Assembly: GCA_003640385.1 (NCBI GenBank) | Contig: RCAB01000284.1 | Span: forward strand, 1 to 64,000 | Direction: 5' to 3' | Length of the DNA: 64,000 bases | DNA from: Setaria digitata | Taxonomy: Eukaryota; Nematoda; Chromadorea; Rhabditida; Setariidae | Part shown: one piece after another, positions 24,810 through 38,600 of the stretch | Layout of the letters: every line of letters begins with the position of its first letter | Numbering within the stretch: position 1 is the stretch's first letter | Program-made: the position numbers and the translations under genes | The notes under the pieces: model-generated | Seen by the model: only the letters and a program-made list of their open reading frames with translations | The model's database searches: none | Told to the model about the DNA's origin: nothing

Positions 24810-26511
24810 TTTAATTTCCTCCCATCTTGACACTTTGACCTTAATCTCCTTGACCGGACCCCGCCGTCTAGAGAAACACTTCCACCACAACACTTCAAGA
24901 CTGTCATCCGCAATCACTGCCAAGCCGCCAAATACCAAGTCTCTTTGCCAGAAAGGTCCATAAGGCGTGCATGGTAAACAGCGGTGCATTTCGAGATGTT
25001 TTCCGAAGTGTCCTTCGCGGGTGTACGGTCTATGTGGGACGTGGAAGGGATTCTGGGATGAGCCGAGGAAGCCTCCGCCACACCACATATGGAAAAACGC
25101 AGAAATGGTGCACTCGTACTCTGACAACCTGAGGTGGCTAGAATTACTAGTTCACAGTACCCCACTGTGTAGCATAATACGTGTTTGGGGTAGAGATAAA
25201 TCCGAATATTTATTGAAATCCAACTGTACTTCGAAATTGTGATCAAAGAAATGTGACAGTATTACGGAATGAACCGGAATGTAAGAACAAAACCTTAGGT
25301 TACATTGATTTGATATCCAGATACAGTCAGGTCCGGGAAGATAGAGCTTGGAGTGGTTCAAAGTAAAATCATTTCTGTAGACTTCAGTCGAAAATTGCGA
25401 CAAAAAATGCAATGAGGAATAACAACAGAATCATAGTTTCCATGGGATGTCGCTGGAACCATTGAATGAAATGATTTAAATTCTTGACCGTTCCCTCCCG
25501 AGTGTAGTGCATTCTGTCCGGTTCCCTAAAACGAGTTATATCCTTCTGTCGCCTACTAATTAATGATAAGTTCCCTTGACGGATTTTCCTAAAGTACCTT
25601 GTCAGGAAGACGTGGAAGTGCTTCGGTGAGCTGTTATGTCATGTAAGGGGAAAACATCGGGTGACATTTTCGTAAGTCATGTTTCCGCCAGCAGGTACTG
25701 TGTATAGAATGCGGAAAAAGAGAAGGAAGTAGGGAAAATATGTAATATTTGTGTTATCACTGCTTAAATTATCAGTGCCTACTTGCATTTCAACAGCTCT
25801 ACATACTGTGCATAACTAAGCCATGTGGTTTTTAGAAAGAAATAAGATGTTTGAATGCTGAATGAAGAAGAGTCCTAAATTAATTACTCAATAATCTTTT
25901 CACTTGAAAGAAAAAAAAAACGGAAAGCAATAAACTTACGGAGGAATTTTTTCCTTACAAGAAGTTAACGCTTTATCGGATACGACTACTTCTTCTTTTC
26001 TTTCAAATGTGAATTTCATTAAAGGTACTTGATCATTTGCTACGTCTCCTTCTGAATGCATCCGCGCTATAATTCAGTAACTTCGTCTTTCTAAATTGAC
26101 AAGTTTTAAGGAATAAATCAATATCGCTCAATAATAATATCAAATCAATTACATTAAGCGATATATATAATTTTAGAGTTAGTTAGGATGAAGGAGACAC
26201 ATTGGAAATAATTCCGATCTTTTCTCACTTATTCGACCAATAAAATCTAACTTTGTCATGTGAAATGGTGTGTCATCGAAGGCAATATCACTAAGTTTAA
26301 ATAAATCAGAAAAGAAGTAGATTTTTCTGCAAATTAAACTTTCTTTGCTTACAAGACGTTGACAAATTGTGAAGGCAAAGATTTCTTCAATACTCATAAG
26401 TATGAACTGAGACAAGAAAAGTTAGAAAACTGATTTCTGAAAACATTGTCAAAGATCATTCTACTGATTCTAAGGTTTTGAGCAAGTGTACATTTATCCA
26501 AGTGTGCACAC

Positions 26512-26811
26512 TTAGTTCTCATTATACCTATCAGTTTGGTTATCACCGTCTGGGTGTTGTCGATTTCTTTCTCCACGAAGTTTGTAATAAGTATCAATTT
26601 TGGAGTTTTCATATCTTCCGTTTCTGTATTCGATGGTCGTCGCCACGTCAGAAAACAGCGTTGTTCCGCACGTGGTGGAATGCAACCACTTCCAGCTGGG
26701 GCAGCCTGTAGCAGGGCAATCACACTTCGCAAACTTTTGTCGTGATAAAGCCGCTTTATCACTCACATAGATAATATAGAGCGATGCTTGGGAATGAAAC
26801 GACAGTGACAC
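26512..26811 (-). other. Unassigned open region, possible exon
   Basis: One minus-strand frame reads KFAKCDCPATGCPSWKWLH and on through KIDTYYKLRGERN, ending near a possible donor (gatag|gtataatg). The segment is less AT-rich than its surroundings and is also open in two other minus frames, so openness carries little weight. I recognise no domain. It could be a lone exon of an unseen gene, a decayed gene or structured non-coding DNA. Confidence 0.2.
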
Positions 26812-29800
26812 TGCAGTAAGCTAGACAATAAAATGCTATAACACTAACACAGTACTGGAGCACTAGAATGGTAGTGATATTACTGTAGTGTTGAAGGAAG
26901 CGATATTACTGCCCCGGTGGAGAAAGAAGGGATGGACTGATAGTACCGTAATTGTGGAAGGATACTGTTACAACGAAGGGTAAAATGAGAATGACAGTAC
27001 GGTAATGCTGGAGGATGTATCGGAGCGAAGTTTGAATAGAAGAGGTACATCGGCGTCGTTACACAACTGTATTTCTGTTAGTGCCATGTCCCGTCGTTTT
27101 TTCATCGGAGCAAAATAAATCGCTACCGTTCTACAAGCTCAGTTTGTGGTTAAAGCGAGGGAATGGATGGAGTGAGATTTTTCGTATTATATAATTAATT
27201 CAATTTAAACAACTAAAATGAAATTATCGTCAATTAAAATATTATCGATATGATTATAATTGAAATGACAAATAAGCTCCACACCTGTTTGTGATCATCA
27301 ATAATTACCTGATTATTAATACCACATCAATGTGGTAACAAAACCAACACATGAAAAGGAATAATTTACTCAATATTAATAAGAAATTGACGATCTACTT
27401 AAAAGAATCATACTGGTTTGGCTTTTGCCTTTGAGATTTGATAACGTAACTTGTTGTCAATGGCACATGTGACATTTGTGTTTCATCCAAATTTAGATCT
27501 TTATTTGTTGAACTCACTGCTGTGTTACTGAAAATACTTGAGAATCAAAAGAATTTATTTTAACCGCCAATCATTTTCCCAATATTTCTCTCAAATTAAG
27601 TGAATGATCCGTTCTTGATGACGTTTCTTCAGTTAAATATTTGTATTTAAAAGCATTTTAGAGCTGAATCGACAATAAGTTAAGGTTTGACAACTTTTAA
27701 ACACAGTTCATCTGCTAGATACAGTAGCATAATCTCATTATCACCAATCAGTTCTATCCTTTGTACATATGTTCGTTACAGCAATTTCTGAGAATCATAA
27801 TTGTATCAAGATACGAAGATTACAGTTTGCTCTTCATAATCCTGGAAACAGACATGCTTGTTGATCGATCTGAACCTATCGATCCTTCCCACATGACTTC
27901 CTGGAATTTCTTGGTCAACAACCGACAATTCTATAAAATGATTGGATAGTACAATGAACAACTGTTCCAATTTATCCGTAATCTTAATTCTAAAACAGTG
28001 GCTAATTTACATTAAAATTTTGACATTCCACTTCCAATATTTCTTGTTAAATTTCAATGTTACTGCTGACCGGTTTCACTGTTTTCATGCATCGCTGTTT
28101 GGAGCTAAAAAGTATAAGTTTTTATCCCATCATCAAACAATTTTCAAATTCAAAAACAAAAAGCGGGAGAGGAAGTGAAATATAAAAAGCAGATTTTGAA
28201 TAAAGAATTAATTGATAGTCAGCATAAAAACAAAGCAATCACCTTGCAATGTTCCTTATCACGTCTTTTCCAATCCTTCACACTCACTGAAATAAAAAAT
28301 AATCTGAAATAAAAGAAATAATTAATATCTACTAAAAATTATTCAATCGAAATTTAATAATCATGCGTCTTTTATAAAGAATGAAATAGTATGTAAGAAA
28401 ACAAGTCCAAAAACTTGGGCATTCAAAAAATTTGGAGAAGAGCCTTTAAATGTCTAGATAAACAGAAAGCCAAGGAAAAGTCCAAGCATTTAAAAAACAA
28501 TTCCATTTTAGTTTGTGAACTATGCTTAAGCCTCAGGCTGATAATCATTATCAATCACTCATGATAAGATGATAGGGTCACGAAAATGCCTTACAACACC
28601 ACTTATATCAATGTTTTCTTAACTTCAATCATACTGAGCTTTATTGTGACTTAAGTTCACAAAAAAAAATATATACCTAACATAAAGAATTGACTATATA
28701 GCTGAAATCAAAATTCTTCGAATATTATTTACCTTTCCATGTATTATCACTGATCTGTGACTTACTGATAATTTTCTTACTGATAATTATTTTCTTTATC
28801 GCTTCATGTGTTATCAATTTAGATGAAAATAGTGAGATGATAAATAACATTTCTCTGCGTCAAAAGCAAACGGCTTTTCCCTATGCAAAAATAATAAACT
28901 TATTTTTTTTCGGAGCTACTGAAAATAAACCCATCAGTAAATTTTGCTTCTTCTGAAAGATAAACAAGAAAAAACAAAATTTCAATATATAAAAAAGAAC
29001 TTTTGTTCTTTTCTTTGAAAAAATACATTCAAATATATAAACAAAAAATTATAATGCATCAAATAGCGGGCAGTAAACACTTGCCAGGTATTTGAAAATT
29101 TTCTAAAAAATTGGGAATTGAGTGTTGAGAGGCAAAGTTCATTTTTAAATAAGTCGACATGATCCACCTTATAAGCAATCTAATCGATTGATGGTATGCA
29201 AGGAACGGTAATGGGTTGACCTCACATAATGCGCTGTTCTGGACTCAACAACAGTCTGTTGAGGTCAGCGGTCACCTGACGATCTCCTTTCACATCGTCC
29301 TTTTAGTTGCATTTCCATTACAACCATATAAATTTATTTGTTCACCTCTTAACATTTGCCCCGTACGTGTTAAATCAACAAAAATTAGTACTAACTGTTA
29401 TCAGTAAAGAAAGTTAGCTAATTGTTATCATTGGCAAAAGTATTTATGATGTTGAGAAAACATTTTTTTCCTCAATTTTCCTATGTTCATTAATCAGACA
29501 TCCAAGGAATTATTCAGAGCTAATGATCGGTTATCCACTTTCCTTTTCCTTTTCGTCCTAAATCGTTACTGAATTATTTATGAAATTTCTACTACTCTTC
29601 TCCTATAGATATGAATAAAAAAAAGAATTTTTGTTCCTGAATCAAGTAATGAGTTTAGAAGTACCGTATCTGGCATATAATTCTCAATTATCTGCACAGC
29701 CTTACAGTTGTTCCGGTGTATGTGACTGTATTATTTTACCACTAACTCATAACTTCCCATCGCAGCGTACAAGTGAACAGAACATTTATTTAGTTTTAAC

Positions 29801-31329
29801 CAAGTCCAGAATATGCTTTCAGCTAACCGCTTAAGAAAATCTAAAAGTGTCTACGAATTTACCAAGCAAAAGCAGCCAAATCACATTTGAAATGAGTAGA
29901 GAAAATCGTCCACGCCATCCTATCCTGAGGATGTTGGAGCGACATATGTAAGTTACTTTAATTTTTCTTTCCAGCTTTTACTTTTTTCTCATGAGTAATC
30001 AGATTGAATGAGATCAAATATTTGCTGCTTTATTTATATGATTTGATTAACTGGTTGAAACGTTGGCAAGTGAGGTCATCCATCCAATTTAGCAGTAAAT
30101 ACTGCATTTCGATTACTTATTTGGTTACACTTCTTAACTTTATTAGGCTTGTTTAAGTAATACTGACCATACTTCTCTCATGAAGATTCTTGCTCAGTTT
30201 CCTTACTCACACGGTATTTATTCTGTTGATCGCAGAATAAATTCATTGTCTCAATGCAGAGCTCAAATGATCAATGGTCAAGCTAGCATCGCGTTTTAGG
30301 CCACGCAATAGAACGTAAATTTTACGTCTCTCTCATTGCTCACAAAGATAAGGTAAACGAGAATTGTTCCCATAAACACTGTTCTTATGGAATATACCGT
30401 GTATCGAAAGTTTGTACTGTTAGCACTTACCATCTGATGAAAACACCTGGAAAGTAATGGAAGGGAAAACAGCTACACTTAACGAGAAACCAATGAAACA
30501 GCATATTTCATCCACAAATTATGCAAATTTCCAGATGAAATTTGAAGTTTTCCAAATAAATATAACTTCCTCAACTACTCAGTTCATTCTTACCAGATTT
30601 GGGGCCGCTGATCGGCCTCCAATTATTATCAAAGGACATTCATCCTTGGAAAGGGGAACGCATCCTTTTGCGGAATCGACACTTCAATATTCCAATGTTC
30701 CGCAGGTCCTTCCTCCGCTTCCCACATTTATTTGATTTGTAAATAAAAACCAAATGAATGACAGAACGTCCTTTTTTTTATTTTTTTTTTTTGTTTCATT
30801 CATGGAGAATTGTATAGGCAAAAGATAACTAACATAATGATAAGAATATTTAGGTTTAATTTTCCAAGAGAAAAAAAAAAATCTCATTTTCGAAAAAAAG
30901 CTGTTGAAATAGCTGCAACTAAAATCTCGTATTATTTCCTTCAAATCTACGCATCCATACCGTGATGTGAGACACTTTCCGTTCAAAGTGCTATAAATGT
31001 ATTGCGGTACTTCCATTTCCGTTTCATTTCCGGTGTAAAAGACGCCACTGGGTAATTTACTACAGACATATCAGTTAATGGTGCTATAGTACTTATCCGG
31101 CCACTTAGAATTTTTGATGGCTTCTGTGATGATTATGATTCAATATTATTACTTAGAGTAATAATCGATGGATGATTAAAGAACCATCCCTTGTACACCA
31201 CTTGTGGCAAAGGGAAGGACCTGAGTTAGGAAATCATTACCACTAGCAGTTACTTCTATGATTGATCTCTTAGAACAGGTATACCTACACCATATGTGGA
31301 TCTTGCCAATTCAAAAGTGCATGTGACGT

Positions 31330-31375
31330 GTCACGTGACGGTCTCCCCCCAATCCGACGCGCCGTGTCACGTGAA
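31330..31375. promoter_or_regulatory. Two CLEAR-type E-boxes (GTCACGTGAC and GTCACGTGAA)
   Basis: GTCACGTGAC lies at 31330-31339 and GTCACGTGAA at 31366-31375, 36 bp apart, in a locally GC-rich stretch about 1.3 kb upstream of the eIF4G start codon. GTCACGTGAC is the CLEAR element bound by TFEB/HLH-30 bHLH factors; MXL/MYC-type factors also bind CACGTG. Function here is inferred only from sequence and position. Confidence 0.5.
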
Positions 31376-32643
31376 ACCCTTGCAGGTAAAACGAACTAGC
31401 AAGGAGGTATCCATCTCCTACTCTTACCCGTCGTATTCTCACCTCCACATAATTGCTCTATTTCACTTCATTAAAAGTGTTCACTGTTTCCATTTCCACA
31501 CTCGATCGATTTCACTGACTTCCTCATAAACGTCCCATTCCCTTTCAGGAACAATCCAGACAGTTACTCGCATCTGTTACCATTACCATCCTAAACGGTC
31601 CCTCTCCACTTACTCATCACTCCCATTTCCCACCACCTCTCCACCAAACAAATCCACCATGTCAAAGGTCGTCACAACCTCTGCGCGATTCTAACATGCA
31701 AACGAGATGAATAGTTTTCATCGTTACCCAATCGTTGCAAGAGCGTGAACAACTTGTTGTGTGTTGCAGCACTATAGCCGATTAACAGAAAGCCTACCGA
31801 AGGGTTATGGTATGTGTGTCTTGGATGGGGGAGAGGTCCGGTATTTCTAGAGGTGCGGTTTCGCAAGGTGTGTGGGGTTTGTAGTGAACATAATTAACTC
31901 ATTAAAATGTAAGAGGAGGGTAGGAAGGAGCCTGTCTAGAATGGGAAAAAAAGAAGAGAAAATGGCCACTTAGGATTTGTTATTCCCGGTAATTCAGCGT
32001 TAGGGTTATCAGGGTAGGCTTGTTTGCAAACTGGTCTGTCAGATTTATGCAAGACTCTGTGAACGGAGTGGAGGTGTTCTTTCTCTGGACATTCTTCTTG
32101 TGTTTCCTAGATCAGAACAAATCAGTGGTACACTTCGTTGATATGTTTAATGAGATGAGTAAAGTAGGTTTATGAACTATGAAGGCTCACATTGTTTAAA
32201 GAATAGTGTTGCAGTTTTTTCCGAATCATAGATGATGGGTGTGTTTTCACCCTTCTGATCCATAAGTAAACGTTTCAAATAGGTTTCGTTTTTACCATTA
32301 TGCTGCGATTTAAAATGCTGCACATATATAAGCATAGATGTTTTCTTTGAAAAGAAAATTTTCAAATTACATTGGAAAGAGTCGTAATAATGATAAATTA
32401 GATGTGTTTTGACTTGATTATTTCTCGAAATGATCTTTTAATTCTGTAAAATAAAGGTGGGTTGGTCATCGTCAAAGGTTTTATTCTTCGAAGCTGGTTC
32501 ATTTTCTGTTTGGTTAGTAATCTACTTCTCAGCGGTGCAAATTAATAAATGAAATATATATTAGATCTGTGTAAACACAAATCATACTAATTAAACAATT
32601 CTTTAAAAACAAATTTTTGTTTTTTAGGAATTTCAAACATAAT

Positions 32644-35600
32644 ATGTCCAGTGGTAACCCGCGAGGGAAACCGAGAAGAAATGGATCTATTCCAGGTAAT
32701 TTCGGTTCATGTCTGTTCATTTTGTTTGACCTGAAACACTGGAATAAAATAAAATGAAGGCGAGAAATATATGTTGGAGAGGGGTTTAGGATTGTTAATT
32801 ACTGTTTATTTGACATTATCAGTTTTCTGAGGAGAAGCATGAAAAATCAAAAGACGAGAAAAGGAGGGGAAGGGGAGAAAAAAAAAAGATTCTCAAAGAT
32901 TTGGAGAATAAATAAACGAATAGATGAATAGAAGCAACGAGGCTGACGATCGATGTCTGGGAGAGAATGTTGATAGGTTGTTACTCAGATGGTTTGTCAG
33001 AGGAATGTTCTCGGTAATGGTAATGTCTGTCAAAGGTACCGTATCTCCCACAGATTGATCCATTCTTCTGAATGCAAAAATATCCTGTCACCTTTATTCC
33101 CATTTTTCATTCTTCTTCATGTTATGCTGGAATAGTTCTGCTTTACCATTTACTATTACCTCAGGTTTGTGATAATTTTTTTTGTAGCAGTGACATTTTT
33201 TTGGCAGGAAGAGGAGCCGACAAAGGAGGAAACGAGGAGAGGATTTTCAAAACTCCTTTTTTCCCCTCTTTCTTTTTTCGACATGGCGCTTCCTGATATA
33301 ATTTATTTTTAAGGAAATGTAAGGGTAACATCTGTGTGTATAAGGAGTAACTTTTGCACTGATATTGCACATGAATATCTCACGATGAGATGGGCGGGAC
33401 TTTTTTACAGATGAAACGTGATCATAGGTTAAGCATGAGTAACAAATAACTTCTAAGTTTAAGTCTGATGCAGAAGATATACTAATGAAGTCTAGTTCAG
33501 CCGAAGTTAATAGATTAGTATATGCATTGTACTAGGCTCTAAAATGATTCCTAGAGTACAGTAGTATCTTATATTCTTGTTTATAGGTGTCTCATTTGAA
33601 CAGGTAGTATCAGATTTTGGTTCAAGGAATCAGAAGGGTGCAGTGTCGAGCCTTATACAGCGCACAGGCGCAACAAATAGACGTCAGCTGAATTTTTCGC
33701 TATTTACAATTTCGAAATCTAAAGCATTTGAAGAAAAAATTATATTAATTTTTCATCGCCCTAATTTAATGCTTTCAAATTTTTATCCAAAATTATTTGG
33801 AAAGAAATCCGATTAAAAATTTAACGGCAAAGAGTTTGCAGATTACGGTGGTCAACATATTGTAAGTTCTCAAGTTCCTGCTGGTGTGCTGCCACCAGGG
33901 CAGCCACCACAACCTTTGGTTAATGGAAATGCTGGGCAACCGCCACAACAACCAATTCCATTTGCAATACCAAGTGTGGATAACACACATCCGCCACATA
34001 CTGCAGGCCAGTATCCAACCGTCGCACGAATGCCCCCGAGGAATCTTCCGTATGTTTTCAAACTCATTGTTTTGGTTCTGAGAAGAAAAAGAGAGCAATT
34101 TTTTGATTGACGGAATCGAAAGACAATATTAATTAAAGAAAAGAATTATGAAGCCTTCCTTTCTGCATAAGGGAATTCATCTTACAACGCTCTCAATTTT
34201 ATTTATCAAATTGAGAGACTTTATATTGTTTTATAGGAACCCAAGTATGCAATTTGCAGCGGGCGAAGCGCATGTAGAAGGTGCACGTCCGCAGCAAGGT
34301 AATCAGCAAATAACAATACATACTGTTCCACAACAAGCCAGATATCAAACGCAACCAGTTCAGACACAGCAAAATTATCCATCTTCACAGGTTCCTTCAT
34401 TTTTTCTACTGCAGTTTGAAATTAGTTGGCATACTGTTGATTCTATATTATTAACAGTTACGAAAATGTTAGTGTTAATTTATGTCGAAAATATGTCCCT
34501 TTATTACTTTTTCATTTTGTTCACTGTCCAATATTTTCAAGTTTATGCAGAAATATAAGCTATGGAATTGAGTTTCTTTAGTTGGTTTACTTTCCAGTTA
34601 GCTTACCCAACAGCGCCACCTAGTTCGATGTACAATTCGAATGCTATCTATAGTGCGCATAATTTTATACCGAATAGTCCACAGTCATTTTATTATCCTC
34701 CGTGAGTTCATTAATTTTAATTTTAATTTTCGATTAAATTGTAATGGACGGATACTTTTAAAGCATTATCTCAAACCTCCAAGGGAATCACTTTCCCCGA
34801 GATCATGTAATAATGGAGTTGTGAAACTAGTTTAAGGTAAGTTGAATTGTAATTGGATGTTATGGAGTATTTCAGGGTTGTTGCTCCCGTTTATTCATAT
34901 TTTCCGCCTGCTCAGCCAACAGATTATATCAATCCGGCAGCAGCGGCGGCAGCACGCATGAATGTAGGTTACAATCAAAATCCGTTCTTAATGCAAGCGA
35001 CTGCAGCTGCGACACCACCCGCTGCACCACCAACAACCACAACTACAGCTGGAATAACTGGCAGTATATCCCAGCAACCGCCTCAGCAACTGACTAAAAC
35101 CAAAAAAATTTTATCAATTGTGGATCCGATGACGAATGAAGTGACAAACAAGGATCATATCATTAGATCTGAAAAAGAACAACAACAAATGATGCAGCAG
35201 AATGTGGAGACCCCAGACACTGGTAAATTTAATTACTATATCATCTCATCAGCAGCTTCGTCTTTGATATACCCATCGATTTAGCTCTAGTTGCACCATT
35301 AACTTCATAACAATTCGATTTTCATTATTAATGTCATCTCTACACATCAGCTGTTGGAACACTTGGTTCGATTTGTTTGGAATAATTTACAATTTGCTAG
35401 TCGGTTGAATCTGAGCGTTCGGTATTTCGTATCTCCAAGACTTTTTTCATCTGAAATTGTATGGACCGCCAAAAAAAAAAAAAAAAAAAAAAAAAAGAAA
35501 AGAAAATCATTAGCCAATGTTGGTAGAAATAAGGGATGATTGGTATTACTGAAATACCTAGCGGAAAGATTCATCAAGCGCTCTGCTTAGCACCGTTAGT

Positions 35601-38600
35601 GTCAATAAAGGACACGTATGGCATGTAATTGAGCTGTCGGTCGAAATTCTTTAGACGATCCCATAAATTAAATTCGCACTTTATACTTTTCTTATTCCTT
35701 TTTCTTCGGCCGACGAAGGACATTTCGATATACATATGAATATGATTATAACTGTTCACAGAGACGAATCTATAAAAATTCAGTCTTTTTTTTCTAACAT
35801 TATATTTAACTTATACATCTTTGTTTAAATTCCATCAGAATTTCATTTTTCCCTTAACGTTTAAAATGACGTATTATTTATTAATTGCGAGTCATATATA
35901 TTGTTGGTAAGACATGGAGGCATGGACTGGAAAGATTATTGCTAAGAAAATCGGTTTACCGGTTCGGGTTAGTAAGGTATTTTTTATGAAATTTGGGCGA
36001 CCAGTGTGAGTAGTGCAGTCTCAATTCAAATCGGTGCTGTGTAAGGTTTTTATTTTTATTGTTTCCGGTAGAAGATACTGATGAGTACTTACCTAAAATG
36101 TGTTAAAGGAGGCATTAGAACATGAAACTTATGTAATATGTGACATCAAAAAGTAAAGCATACACAGTATACAAGGTCATCTACTTTGGAACTATAAATA
36201 TAAACAAGAAAACGGGCATGCTACACTTTCCTTGTGTTTTGGACACAAAGTCGAAGTTTGTGAAGGAAAAACGACGTTATAAATTGAATATAACCTTCTG
36301 ATTCTGTTGACTCAACTTTGATAGGTGTGATTGTATGGGTGGTTAACTTTTCCTTCGGTGTTCGGAATCTAGGGGCTGAATAGTGATGTTAGGGAAAAGA
36401 TGGGAATAAAACGACAAAAAGAATGAATAAAATATGTGCTCTAGATTGAAGGTTTTCCTAATTTTATATCATCATTGAATAAAGCAAAAGATTCATTCTT
36501 TTGTCTTAGTCATCGTCGAAAAATTTTTTTGGATATCGCAAAATTTTATGAGGAAGGGTTAAGTCGAAAACGAAGGTTTTCCAGTACGGTTCCATTGCTT
36601 GAGCCTCTATATATTATTGTTTACATTTCTGAGAATATTTGACCTATTCAAAGACGCTGAATACGTTACCCTCACGGTGGTTACTACAATAACTCCTTTC
36701 TGTTAATGTTTCAGATGGCTTCTATTTCTTTACATTATGGTAAACAAACAACTAGACAAGTACCCAAAAAACAAATTGCTAAATAGACTAATAGACAAGT
36801 AAGCAAGGGTCCAAAAATAGAAGTTTTTTCTCGGAAAATAATCTACTGATTTTAGTAGTATCATAAAAATAAGTAGAAATTAATACTGTGTAACAAATGA
36901 CTTTTAATTGTACTGTCATTATCCAAGCAGAAGAGATATGGTAAAATTTTTGGACATGTGATACACATTTGTTTTGTGATGACTTTGCTAATGATATTAT
37001 TAGTAATATCGATGAGCTGTATCTATATATCTGTATACATACATTTTATATATATATATATATATATATAATGGATCCTGGTGTAACGGTAACTTCACCG
37101 CACAGAAATAATATTTTCTCTGAATTATGGGTGTTTATTCCTGCTGTTAAGCGTGAGTGTATATATATATAGGAAATCAACGGTGATATGTTTTCTTGCT
37201 ATTTACGAATAAGTTTTCAAGTGTGAAGACGAGATAAACCGAAGAGACGAAAGAGTGAGGGAGAACGTTGGATAGGAATGGAATTATTTAGACTGTCAGT
37301 GGTTCGGGAAGTAATGTAGTGGTAGCGCTGCTGTAATCGACTCTTCATTCCCTCACACAACTGTGGGTTATATTTTTTTATTGTCGATGTCACTGTGTGT
37401 GCAGCATTTCGCCCCAATGAAGAAAAAAACGAGATGATATTTTATCACTGGATTAGTTATGGAGGGAAATTATTTTGTGGTGGTGACGCCAGTAAAAATT
37501 GAGGGTTAAATTTCTGTTTTGCATGTGTGTTAGATAGGATTGTAAGAAATAAGGAATTGTGATTACGAAGCGGTAAAAGTTGGGGAAGTAAGAGAGATGT
37601 TAAACTGTTCGCCCTCATTCACTGTTATATCTTTCAACAGATAGTTATGTAATGGGGAAAGGTGAGAAAATTGAATGAATTAGGCTTGACAAAGTATTTG
37701 GGGAAGTAGATCGACAAAAGACTTCATATATCAGGCAAAGTTGATGGGGAATAAGGCTCATTAAGGTAATGTTTGGTGTCGAGAATTTAATGAGACTAAG
37801 GATTTTTCATTTTTTCATTAACTGTCCCTTAATTGTTTTGTTATATTTCTTAACATATAAATGAATGCTTTGAGAAAGGGCTGGATAAAGATAAAGATGA
37901 TTCATATGTAGTGATGGCAACAGCCGTTAAATTTTTCGAAGAAATTTGTTATCGCTTATCAGCAGGAATACTGCTGAGCTGAAGTTGCTATCCTTAGTTC
38001 AGGGATGATCTCAGAATAGTTTTTTTTATGGCTAAATAGCATGTAAGAGATAGTCTGTTTACGGCAAATTTTAAGGGAGATCTTAACATCATTCTGTTAC
38101 AGTGGTGTTATATTAGATGTAGTGATATAGTAATTTCAAAAGATGGTTTTTTTTTAAGGAGAGAGCAAAAAGTACACTGTGTTTCAGTGCATTTTACGAT
38201 TATCAGATTTTCATTTTCTTTTTGATCCTTTCCTCCATCTCGATATTATTTCATATTAAAAGGCTTGAGTTGTGATTGACTTGTACACCTGAAATATAGA
38301 GCATTACAAGTGTTTGCATTCATTATGGTAGATTCCCTATTATTTCAGGATCCATTATCTTGAATTATACTTCTGAATTTCCATTTTTTAGTAGTAACTG
38401 CAATTTGCTTGTGACACTGCAGGAGGGAGGAGTTTTTTGTTTAATGAAATTAGGTCACTGATGTCTCTGTGGAAGAGAAAGGAGAAAGAGGGAAGATAAG
38501 AGGTAGTAGAAGTACGTTGAAGCATTTTGTGTATCTTTGCATGCAATAATGGTTGTTTGGTTTTAAAACTGTGAAACATTTTTTCCATTTCATTTTCTGT

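Larger units (their letters stand above)
24810..32643. other. Long region without a confident gene
   Basis: This is the largest unexplained stretch. It starts with a GC-richer segment (24.83-25.11 kb) upstream of RING-CH copy A, open in more than one frame. Around 26.4-26.8 kb a second GC-richer patch is open in three frames on the minus strand and in two on the plus. At 26.8-27.1 kb a purine-rich stretch repeats motifs like tagtgatattactg and gatagtaccgtaat loosely. At 31.3 kb a pair of CACGTG E-boxes occurs. The 3' part must contain the eIF4G promoter. Nothing in it matches a protein family I know. Confidence 0.5.

Noticed and set aside
33884..34110. Other frames over the Pro/Gln exon of eIF4G, including Gly/Cys-rich antisense
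   Set aside because: CCA/CAA-rich coding DNA opens alternative frames; only the YGGQHIVSSQVPAG frame splices in phase to the next exon.
35354..35539. Open frame (+) containing a polylysine run
   Set aside because: It is created by the A26 homopolymer within the eIF4G intron and is not protein-like elsewhere.
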